64,000 bases of DNA from Dyadobacter sp. CY347. GTDB taxonomy: Bacteria > Bacteroidota > Bacteroidia > Cytophagales > Spirosomataceae. Shown here piece by piece: positions 8,739 to 16,167 of this stretch. The notes under the pieces were generated by a model. The model was not told where the DNA came from, made no database searches, and worked only from the letters and a program-made list of their open reading frames with translations. The position numbers were made by a program, and so were the translations under genes. The DNA is taken from the NCBI RefSeq assembly GCF_021502655.1, contig NZ_JAKFFT010000004.1, positions 744,001 to 808,000 on the forward strand, written 5' to 3'. Within the stretch, counting starts at the first letter, position 1. Each line of letters starts with the position of its first letter.

Positions 8739-10352
8739 TTACCAAAACACGGTGTACAATGCTGCAATCACGCCGCATATCACAATGGAACCAACCACGA
8801 AACTTCTGCCCGGCTCGAACATGGTCCGGTCAATGTCCAGTCCTTTTGGATTGTGCTTGCTTTTGGGATCGGCCAATGTCATGACCACAATCACAGCACA
8901 AAGAATCACGAAGATAATCCCCATCCGGTCCAGGAAAGGAATGTCGGGAGCCAGGAATTTGCCAGCCGTTGAAAGCGGAATGGTTAGCAAGGCCGCAGTA
9001 AGCGCCGCAGCGGAAGTCGTTCTTTTCCAGAACATTCCGAGAATGAAAATCGCGAAAACGCCCGGGGTGATAAAGCTGCTGTATTCCTGAATAAACTGGT
9101 ATGCCTGGTCCAGCGCGCGAAGTTGCGGTGCAATGATGACGCCAATCGCCATAGCCACATAAATCGTGTAGCGACCCATTCGCACGAGTTGCTTTTCGCT
9201 GGCATTGGGGTTAATGTATTGTTTGTAAATGTCTAGCGTAAAAATGGTTGAAATACTATTTGCTTTTCCGGCCAAAGATGCCACAATCGCTGCTGTCAGC
9301 GCCGCAAAGGCCATTCCTTTCAATCCGCCCGGAAGCAAATTGAGCAAAACAGGATACGCATGATCCGGTTTAACAACCCCAACGCCGTCCAGCATTTCCT
9401 TTTGAAACATGCCATTTTGATACAAAACATAAGCCGCAATTCCGGGGATCACGACAATGATCGGGATGAGCAATTTCAGCACCGCCGCGAACAAAATTCC
9501 TTTTCTGGCCGTCTTCAAATCGGCTCCCAAACTGCGCTGGATAATGTACTGATTACAGCCAAAATAAGCCAGGTTATTGATCCACATAGCTCCTATAATG
9601 ACAGATAAGCCCGGCAGATCCTTATAGAAAGGGTTTTCTTTGGGCAAGATCATGTGAAAATGCGAATCCGCCTGTTCTTTAAGCAAACTCAATGCATTGA
9701 AAATGCCCGGCCGGTTGAAATGCGTCGAAACCAGGTCCAATGCCAGATAAGTAGTTGCTAACCCACCCAGAACCAACACGATAACCTGCACAACATCTGT
9801 ATAACCAATCACTTTCATCCCGCCAATCGTAATCACAACGGCGAAAATGCCCAACCCGATAATTCCCCACGTAAAGTCCAGACCCGCAGTCACTTCCAAT
9901 GCTAATGCACCTAAATAAAGGATCGAAGTCAGGTTCACAAAAACATAGAGCAACAGCCAGAAAACGGCCATAATGGTCGCCACAGTAGGATTATACCGCT
10001 CCCGGAGGAACTGCGGCATGGTGTAAATCTTGTTTTTAAGATAAACCGGCAGGATAAAAAGCGCGACCACGATCAGCGAGGCCGCTGCCATCCACTCATA
10101 AGAAGAAATCGCCAGTCCAATCGCAAAACCCGAGCCCGACATGCCTATAAAGTGCTCAGCAGAAATGTTGGAAGCAATAATAGAAGCGCCAATGGCCCAG
10201 AATGTCAATGATCCTTCTGCTAAAAAGTAGTCCGTAGAGCTGACCTCCTTCGAGCTCTTCTTTTTGTAAATCCAATAACCATAAGCAGATACGCCTATCA
10301 AGTAAATAAAGAAAACAACATAATCCAGCGATTGCAAACCGGTATTGGACAT
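8739..10352 (-). CDS. sodium:solute symporter (SSS family), probable inositol transporter
   Basis: Inner-membrane Na+-coupled symporter of 537 residues with about 14 hydrophobic segments. Family signatures include the N-terminal DYVVFFIYLIGVSAYGYW, the YFLAEGSLTFWAIGASIIASNISAEHFIG segment typical of the sugar/inositol branch, and ERYNPTVATIMA. It lies between iolG and the aldolase gene with short gaps (52 and 7 bp), so it is co-transcribed with the catabolic enzymes. SSS transporters related to human SMIT/SGLT carry inositol or sugars. The substrate here is inferred as myo-inositol from context, not shown by sequence. Confidence 0.88.
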   Translation of the reverse strand: MSNTGLQSLDYVVFFIYLIGVSAYGYWIYKKKSSKEVSSTDYFLAEGSLTFWAIGASIIASNISAEHFIGMSGSGFAIGLAISSYEWMAAASLIVVALFILPVYLKNKIYTMPQFLRERYNPTVATIMAVFWLLLYVFVNLTSILYLGALALEVTAGLDFTWGIIGLGIFAVVITIGGMKVIGYTDVVQVIVLVLGGLATTYLALDLVSTHFNRPGIFNALSLLKEQADSHFHMILPKENPFYKDLPGLSVIIGAMWINNLAYFGCNQYIIQRSLGADLKTARKGILFAAVLKLLIPIIVVIPGIAAYVLYQNGMFQKEMLDGVGVVKPDHAYPVLLNLLPGGLKGMAFAALTAAIVASLAGKANSISTIFTLDIYKQYINPNASEKQLVRMGRYTIYVAMAIGVIIAPQLRALDQAYQFIQEYSSFITPGVFAIFILGMFWKRTTSAAALTAALLTIPLSTAGKFLAPDIPFLDRMGIIFVILCAVIVVMTLADPKSKHNPKGLDIDRTMFEPGRSFVVGSIVICGVIAALYTVFW

Positions 10353-10404
10353 TCGGGTAAAGGGTTAGGTAAAATTTGGCTTTCGATTTTCTCTACGAAT
10401 TAAC

Positions 10405-11433
10405 TTAAACCGCCGCATACTGCAAAACCTCATCCATTCGCACGCTGCGGCCTTCCGTGAGCGATTTCATGGCTGCGATCCCGATGGCAGTGGCCATTAA
10501 CCCGTCATGCGCATCCACCGGCGAAGGCTTGTCTTGCAACACACAGTCAATGAACGATTTAAGGCATACGCGATAAGCGGTTTCGTATCTTTCCAGGAAA
10601 AAATGCAGTGGTAAGGAAATGTGCCCGCCGTTGCTGTCGAAATGCACCAGCGTGTCAGAAGTGTTATTTTCAGCCTTTGCCATGCCTTTTGAACCAAAAA
10701 TTTCAAGGCGCTGATCGTAACCGTAAACCGCTTTTCTGCTGTTATCGATCACGCCAATCGCCCCATTTTCAAAGGTTAGCACGATAACGGCCGTGTCTAT
10801 ATCCCCGAATTCCTTAATCTCCGGATGGATTAATGCATCGCCTTTTACAAAAACTTCCTTCACTTCGCTGCCGACAATGTAACGCGCCATGTCGAAATCA
10901 TGAATCGACATATCCAGGAAAATGCCTCCTGAAATTTTCAGATATTCTACTGGCGGAGGCGCCGGATCGCGGCTGGTGATGCGCAGAATGTGCGGATCGC
11001 CGATTTTGTTGGCTTCCACCAAGCTGCGAACATTGCTGAAATTAGCATCAAACCTACGGTTGAAACCCAGCATTAACTTCACATTGTTATCGGTAACCGC
11101 TTTTTCAGCAGCCTGAATCGCTTCTAATGTTACGTCCAAAGGTTTCTCGCAAAATACATGCTTTCCAGTTTCCGCCGCTGCAACCGTGTAAGGTACGTGA
11201 AATGGAGTAGGGGAACAGATGATAACCGCCTCTACATCAGGATGATTGATCACGTCGTAAGCGTCGGTTGTCACTTCTGCAACGCCCAGGTTACGCGCAA
11301 ATTCATGCGAAGCAGGCGACAGATCGGAAGCAATGATCACTTCTGCATCCGGCATGTGATGAACGAGGTTGCTCAGGTGTATCTGCCCGATCCGACCCAG
11401 GCCAATGACCCCGGTCTTTAATTTTCTAGTCAT
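10405..11433 (-). CDS. iolG: inositol 2-dehydrogenase (Gfo/Idh/MocA family)
   Basis: NAD-dependent oxidation of myo-inositol to 2-keto-myo-inositol, the entry step of the pathway. The N-terminal Rossmann fold shows TGVIGLGRIGQIHLSNL, and the Gfo/Idh/MocA signature CEKPLD carries the catalytic-region Lys. The substrate domain includes FLDMSIHDFDMARY, which holds the conserved Asp and His found in inositol dehydrogenases. The length of 342 residues is typical. The family is broad, and scyllo- or chiro-inositol activity is possible, but placement between iolA and the symporter makes IolG the best call. Confidence 0.9.
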   Translation of the reverse strand: MTRKLKTGVIGLGRIGQIHLSNLVHHMPDAEVIIASDLSPASHEFARNLGVAEVTTDAYDVINHPDVEAVIICSPTPFHVPYTVAAAETGKHVFCEKPLDVTLEAIQAAEKAVTDNNVKLMLGFNRRFDANFSNVRSLVEANKIGDPHILRITSRDPAPPPVEYLKISGGIFLDMSIHDFDMARYIVGSEVKEVFVKGDALIHPEIKEFGDIDTAVIVLTFENGAIGVIDNSRKAVYGYDQRLEIFGSKGMAKAENNTSDTLVHFDSNGGHISLPLHFFLERYETAYRVCLKSFIDCVLQDKPSPVDAHDGLMATAIGIAAMKSLTEGRSVRMDEVLQYAAV

Positions 11434-11481
11434 TTTAATTTATGCTAAGAGGTTGATATCTAGTTAGTTTGGCGGTGGTGA

Positions 11482-12948
11482 TTAGAATTTCCTGTTCCAT
11501 TCTTTGAGCCAGCGCTCGATCACGACTTTTGTTTGCGTGAAGAATTCTACTGCGTGTTTGCCTTGTCCGTGCAAGTCGCCGTAGAAGCTTTCTTTCCAGC
11601 CCGAGAAGGGGAATTGCGCAACCGGAGCAGCTACGCCAATGTTGATGCCAATGTTTCCTGCTTCTGCTTCATGGCGGAATTTGCGGGCGTTGGAGCCGCT
11701 GCTGGTGAATATGCAGGCCATATTTCCGTATTTCCCAGCGTTGATAAAGCGGATCGCTTCGTCGATGGTGTTAATGTGAACCAGGCTCAAAACAGGTCCG
11801 AAAATCTCTGTTCCGGCAAGCTCACCATCCAGCGGGATGTCTTCGATAATAGTCGGGTTAATGAAGTTACCTTGCTCATAACCATCCACTTTGGCATTCC
11901 GACCGTCAACGAGCAGCCTTCCACCTTCGCTTAACCCTTTGTCGATCAATGTCTGCACGCGTGATTTGCTTTCAGCCGTGATCACCGGGCCCATCTGCAC
12001 CTCGCTATCCAGCCCGAAACCGGTTTTTCTGTTCTTAGCTGATTCAACCAGACTTTCCGTAATGTCCTTATGATCGCCAACCGTGATGATGGTCGAAGCC
12101 GCTAGGCAGCGCTGTCCTGCGCAACCGTAAACGCTGTCGATGACGATTTGGGACGTCATTTCAATGTCTGCATCCGGCAACACGATTACCGGATTTTTAG
12201 CGCCGCCTTGTGCCTGCACGCGTTTTCCGTTTGCTGCGCCTTTGGAATAAACATATTTGGCAACATTGGAAGATCCTACGAAGCTAATTCCCTTAATAGC
12301 AGGATGTTCCAGAATGCCATCGACCACTTCGCGCGCTCCCTGAACGAGGTTAAGGACGCCTTTTGGCAGATCCAGTTGGTCCATCAATGCTACGATTTTC
12401 GTCATTGTCAACGGCACTTTTTCAGATGGCTTAATGATGTAACTGTTCCCGCAAGCAAGCGCATAAGGCAGGAACCAGAATGTGATCATTCCGGGAAAAT
12501 TGAATGGCGCAATGCACGCACAAACGCCCAGTGGTTGGCGGATCATGTATTCGTCGATGCCTTTGGCAATGTCTTCTGAAAATTCTCCTTGCATCATGGC
12601 AGGCATTCCGCAAGCGTTTTCCACATTCTCAATAGCGCGCACCATTTCGGCTTTGGCTTCGATGAATGTTTTGCCCGATTCCAGTACGATTGTTTTCGCA
12701 ATGTCGTCCAGGTTATCTTCCAGTAAAGTTTTTAGTTTAAATAAATATTGAACGCGCTTCGAAACCGGCGTGCTTCTCCATTCTTGAAATCCCTTCACCG
12801 CAGCTTCCGCAGCATCTGCCACGTCCTGCACATTGCCATAAGGCACCCGCGCAAGAACTTCCTGGCTGGCAGGATTCAGCACATTCTCGAAATGATCCGA
12901 ATGACTGTCTACCCACTGACCGTTGATATAATTCTGTAATTTTTCCAT
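11482..12948 (-). CDS. iolA: (methyl)malonate-semialdehyde dehydrogenase, CoA-acylating
   Basis: Converts malonate semialdehyde (or methylmalonate semialdehyde) with CoA and NAD+ to acetyl-CoA (or propionyl-CoA) and CO2, the last step of inositol breakdown. The aldehyde dehydrogenase fold is clear: [34 protein letters not shown] and the nucleophile Cys in [13 protein letters not shown]. The last matches the MmsA/IolA subgroup. I start it at the ATG at 12948 ([12 protein letters not shown], 488 residues); the slightly longer frame adds eight atypical residues. It is 78 bp downstream of iolC and 48 bp upstream of iolG. Confidence 0.92.
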   Translation of the reverse strand: MEKLQNYINGQWVDSHSDHFENVLNPASQEVLARVPYGNVQDVADAAEAAVKGFQEWRSTPVSKRVQYLFKLKTLLEDNLDDIAKTIVLESGKTFIEAKAEMVRAIENVENACGMPAMMQGEFSEDIAKGIDEYMIRQPLGVCACIAPFNFPGMITFWFLPYALACGNSYIIKPSEKVPLTMTKIVALMDQLDLPKGVLNLVQGAREVVDGILEHPAIKGISFVGSSNVAKYVYSKGAANGKRVQAQGGAKNPVIVLPDADIEMTSQIVIDSVYGCAGQRCLAASTIITVGDHKDITESLVESAKNRKTGFGLDSEVQMGPVITAESKSRVQTLIDKGLSEGGRLLVDGRNAKVDGYEQGNFINPTIIEDIPLDGELAGTEIFGPVLSLVHINTIDEAIRFINAGKYGNMACIFTSSGSNARKFRHEAEAGNIGINIGVAAPVAQFPFSGWKESFYGDLHGQGKHAVEFFTQTKVVIERWLKEWNRKF

Positions 12949-13026
12949 TTTATATAAAAAGTATTTATTCAAAAGTTTGATAAGACGTCCAGTTTATCGA
13001 AGACCGGGTTGCTTGGGATTGAAACA

Positions 13027-14034
13027 TTACAAGCCGCCGTAAGCCGCAACGAACTGGTCAACTTCGGCACGGGTCGGCATAAAATTGGCACAGCCTTCGC
13101 GCGTCACAATGATCGCCCCGCAAGCATTGCCCATTCGTACACTTTGATAAAGGTCCCATCCGCTTAGCAATCCAAAAGAAAATCCAGCACAGAAGGCATC
13201 GCCCGCACCCAATACATTCAAAACTTCAACAGGAAACCCAGGCACCTTAACCTCTTCTTTTCCGGGCTGAAAAATCGAAGCACCATCTTTCCCACGCTTC
13301 ACAACCAATGTTTCCACGCCAGAAAGCATGATTTCCTGAATTGCATTTTCAATGTTACCGCGGATTTCAGGAGCGGAAATCTGCTGGTGCTTGATGAGCA
13401 GTTGCTCTTTATCAGTCAGGAATGTGGCCAGGATTTCTTCTTCCGTTCCCACGACAATGTTGAAACTGGGCAATGCTGCACGGATCGTGACGCCAAATGC
13501 CCTTGGATCAAACCATTGATCAGCACGGAAATCAATGTCCAGCAACCGGGTAACATTGTTTTTCTTAGCCAATTCCAAAGCATAAAACATTGCAGTGCGG
13601 CTGGGATCTTTGCTGAATGCAGTTCCAGAAAATGCAGCAGCCTTAAAATCACCGAACGGAATGGCATCAACGTGGTCCAGGTTCAGGTTAATGTCGGCGC
13701 AATTTTCACGGTAATAAACAAGGGGAAATCGATCCGGCGGCTCAATGCCCAGCACAACGGCTGAACTTCGCGTTCCTTCGATGGTAGGAACCCAATCCGT
13801 AACAATGCCTTCCTGATCAAGAAAATGTTTGATAAAATTCCCAACCTGATCATTGCCGATTCCTGTCAGGATGGCGGTGTCCAGCCCCAGCCTGCGTGCA
13901 CCGGTGGCAATATTCAGCGGACAACCGCCCACAAATGCATTGAATGCCTCTATTTTTTCAAAAGGGCTGCCCACATTGGCCGAATACAAGTCGATAGACG
14001 AGCGGCCGAGGGTCAGTAAGTCATATTTTTTCAT
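13027..14034 (-). CDS. iolC: 5-dehydro-2-deoxygluconokinase (PfkB family)
   Basis: Phosphorylates 2-deoxy-5-keto-gluconate to the 6-phosphate using ATP. The ribokinase/PfkB fold shows the N-terminal YDLLTLGRSSIDLYS, the GGCPLNIATGARRLGL substrate motif and the C-terminal NVLGAGDAFCAGF motif with the catalytic Asp. The start TLGRSSIDLY resembles characterised IolC proteins. The length of 335 residues fits a single-domain IolC without the DUF2090 extension found in some Proteobacteria. It follows iolB by 33 bp. Confidence 0.92.
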   Translation of the reverse strand: MKKYDLLTLGRSSIDLYSANVGSPFEKIEAFNAFVGGCPLNIATGARRLGLDTAILTGIGNDQVGNFIKHFLDQEGIVTDWVPTIEGTRSSAVVLGIEPPDRFPLVYYRENCADINLNLDHVDAIPFGDFKAAAFSGTAFSKDPSRTAMFYALELAKKNNVTRLLDIDFRADQWFDPRAFGVTIRAALPSFNIVVGTEEEILATFLTDKEQLLIKHQQISAPEIRGNIENAIQEIMLSGVETLVVKRGKDGASIFQPGKEEVKVPGFPVEVLNVLGAGDAFCAGFSFGLLSGWDLYQSVRMGNACGAIIVTREGCANFMPTRAEVDQFVAAYGGL

Positions 14035-14067
14035 TGCGGAGATTTAGTAAGGAAGAGTGCGGCGTAC

Positions 14068-14934
14068 TTATTGGCCATTCATTTCAGCCGTCACAATCGG
14101 CAATCGAGGATCGGAGCCCTTCCAGGTTCCGTAAATCCAGTCATGATCAGGATCTGATGTGTTGGCCAAAGATTGGTCGCTTCCGGCCAGGAAATTGAGA
14201 TAATAAACATTGTAACCATGTCCGGCAACAACGGGATGGTAACCTTTTGGCACAAGCACCGCTTCGTTATGATGCACGCGCACGATTTCATTCAATGACC
14301 TGTCTTCGGTGTAGACCTGCTGAATCGCGTAACCTTGCGGTTTGTCGATTTTATAAAAATAAATTTCCTCTAAATTCGCTTCTATCAGGTTTCCGTTTTC
14401 ATCTTCCGTGCGCACATCGTGCTTATGGGCTGGAAAAGAGCTCCAATTGCCGGATGGCGTGTAAACTTCCACGCAAACGATCTTGTGACAATCAAAACCA
14501 GGCTCCAACAAGCTGTTAATCTGCCGGTTTGCATTGTCGCCACCGCGATATTCAATGGCTGCTTCTTCCGGCCGCTTCATGCGGGGCGGATGGTCTTCAT
14601 CGGACGCCACATAGCAAATCGCAATGTCCGTTTCAGGCGATTGCGCAGTTAAAACATATTCTGTATTTCTTGATAAATACATTGCATGACCGATTCCGCT
14701 GAACACATCTTTGCGGCCATTTTTCGTTTCCCAGATTTGTCCGGCAGCTTCTACTTTGAAATTTCCGCCCAGCAAAACGAAGCAATACTCGTATTCGCCC
14801 GTGTTTCCTGAAATTTGTTCGTTTACATCCAGTATTTTAGCCTCGAAGTTCAGGTAAGTCCAACCGGCTTGATCGCTCGTAAGGGAATGATAGGTCTTTT
14901 GGTCAGGCGCAGGTTTAACTAGCAGGTCACTCAT
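14068..14934 (-). CDS. iolB: 5-deoxy-glucuronate isomerase
   Basis: Isomerises 5-deoxy-glucuronate to 2-deoxy-5-keto-gluconate. This is a 288-residue bicupin KduI/IolB protein; the metal-binding part includes SSFPAHKHDV, LEEIYFYKIDKPQG and VHHNEAVLVPKGYHPVVAGHGY, all family hallmarks. It is the first gene of the operon, so the promoter and operator for all eight inositol genes lie just upstream, at 14980-15027. Confidence 0.93.
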   Translation of the reverse strand: MSDLLVKPAPDQKTYHSLTSDQAGWTYLNFEAKILDVNEQISGNTGEYEYCFVLLGGNFKVEAAGQIWETKNGRKDVFSGIGHAMYLSRNTEYVLTAQSPETDIAICYVASDEDHPPRMKRPEEAAIEYRGGDNANRQINSLLEPGFDCHKIVCVEVYTPSGNWSSFPAHKHDVRTEDENGNLIEANLEEIYFYKIDKPQGYAIQQVYTEDRSLNEIVRVHHNEAVLVPKGYHPVVAGHGYNVYYLNFLAGSDQSLANTSDPDHDWIYGTWKGSDPRLPIVTAEMNGQ

Positions 14935-14979
14935 TGTGGTTATTCGTTACATTTGTACACAATGATAGTGTTGTATAAA

Positions 14980-15018
14980 TTAAACACAAAATGTAAATAT
15001 GTTTATATTGAATGCAAA
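14980..15018 (-). promoter_or_regulatory. candidate promoter of the iol operon
   Basis: Read on the minus strand, TTTG (complement of 15015-15018), a 19-nt spacer and TACATTTTG (complement of 14987-14995) resemble the Bacteroidota -33 / -7 promoter TTTG-N19-TAnnTTTG, with one extra base in the -7 element. It would start transcription about 45 nt before iolB. The -33 TTTG is half of the palindromic operator, so a bound regulator would block it. Confidence 0.5.
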
Positions 15019-15027
15019 CGTTTGAAA
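15012..15027. promoter_or_regulatory. LacI-type operator between iolB and lacI
   Basis: ATGCAAACGTTTGAAA, with the perfect palindrome CAAACGTTTG at 15015-15024 and the central CG typical of LacI/GalR operators. It lies 81 bp before iolB and 29 bp before the lacI start, so it could control both. The same 16 bases occur twice upstream of susC (24593-24608 and 24613-24628). Confidence 0.75.
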
Positions 15028-15052
15028 AAATTTCAAAGTTTTAATTGCCATA

Positions 15053-16093
15053 ATGATACAAATGAATTCCTCACGACCCGTTACCATTAAAGACATTGCC
15101 CGACGCTTTCGCTGCTCGCCATCCACCGTTTCCCGCGCATTAAACGACCACCCGGCGATCAATGAGGACACCAGAAAAAACATCCAGGAATATGCCCGGG
15201 AAGTGGGTTACCAGCGGAATGAAGTCTCTTTGAGCCTGTTAAATAAAAAAACGGCTTCGCTAGGCGTCGTCGTTCCGACAATCAGTAATTACTACGAAAC
15301 TGCTGTCATTGAAGGCCTTCATCAGGCATTGCAGCCAATGGGTTACACGCTCAACATTTGTGTGACCAATGAGAATTATGCATTGGAAAAAGAATATTTA
15401 GCCAAATTACTTTCCAACCGCACCGAAGGAATTTTTCTATCCGTTTCGCAAGAGACTTATGACTCAGGTTATTACGAGCATTTGGAAAGTGTGATCCAGA
15501 GAAAAACACCATTGATCTTCATTGACCGTGAATATGAGGATTTTGAGACGAGTAGAGCCACCGTTGACGATTACCACGGTGCATTTGCGGCCGTTGAACA
15601 TTTGATCAACATTGGCTATAAAAACATTGCGCATTTGAAAGGCCCTAATGGCCTAACGGTGAGCGAGCAACGTTTCAAAGGTTACGTGGATTGCCTGAAA
15701 AAATATGACATGCCCGTTCAGGAGGAATTTATTATCAACACTAATTTCAAAGTCGAAAGCGCCATAGTTCCTACCAAAAGGCTGCTGGAAATGGCCATGC
15801 CGCCAGATGCCATTTTTGGCGTCAATGATCAGGTTGCGATCGGAGCGATGCGGGTTGTAAAAGACAAAGGACTCCGCATTCCGCAGGACGTAGGATTGGT
15901 AGGCTTCGATAACTCACCTATTTCTGCATATACATTTCCATCATTAACTACCGTAAGCCGCCCCGGCCGGAAGATTGGCATGGAAGCATCGAGGCTGTTT
16001 TTAAATCAAGTGAATGGCGCAGAGGATTTTAAGCATGAAAGCATTGTGCTGCCTTCGGAGTTGATAATAAGGGAGAGTTCGCTTAGGATTTGA
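15053..16093 (+). CDS. LacI-family transcriptional regulator, probable inositol-regulon repressor
   Basis: DNA-binding regulator of 346 residues. The N-terminal LacI helix-turn-helix and hinge region spans about residues 10-60 (VTIKDIARRFRCSPSTVSRALND and IQEYAREVGYQRNEVS), followed by a periplasmic-binding-protein-like effector domain (LGVVVPTISNYYETAVIEGL to TTVSRPGRKIGMEAS). It is divergent from the iol operon and shares its 118-bp regulatory gap, which contains a palindromic operator. Repression relieved by an inositol intermediate is the natural inference; B. subtilis uses an unrelated regulator (IolR, DeoR family). A second in-frame ATG at 15062 is an equally good start. The ligand is unknown. 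Confidence 0.9.
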   Translation: MIQMNSSRPVTIKDIARRFRCSPSTVSRALNDHPAINEDTRKNIQEYAREVGYQRNEVSLSLLNKKTASLGVVVPTISNYYETAVIEGLHQALQPMGYTLNICVTNENYALEKEYLAKLLSNRTEGIFLSVSQETYDSGYYEHLESVIQRKTPLIFIDREYEDFETSRATVDDYHGAFAAVEHLINIGYKNIAHLKGPNGLTVSEQRFKGYVDCLKKYDMPVQEEFIINTNFKVESAIVPTKRLLEMAMPPDAIFGVNDQVAIGAMRVVKDKGLRIPQDVGLVGFDNSPISAYTFPSLTTVSRPGRKIGMEASRLFLNQVNGAEDFKHESIVLPSELIIRESSLRI

Positions 16094-16167
16094 AGGTATT
16101 CAATGTTGAAACTTTGTAAAATTGTTTCTACATTCGAAAATCCTTTATCTATCTTCCTTTCTATCAG

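Noticed and set aside
14980-15050. CAAACGTTTG as a carbon-catabolite (CcpA-type cre) site
   Set aside because: CcpA/HPr-type control is a Firmicutes system; a LacI-family gene directly beside the site is the simpler explanation.
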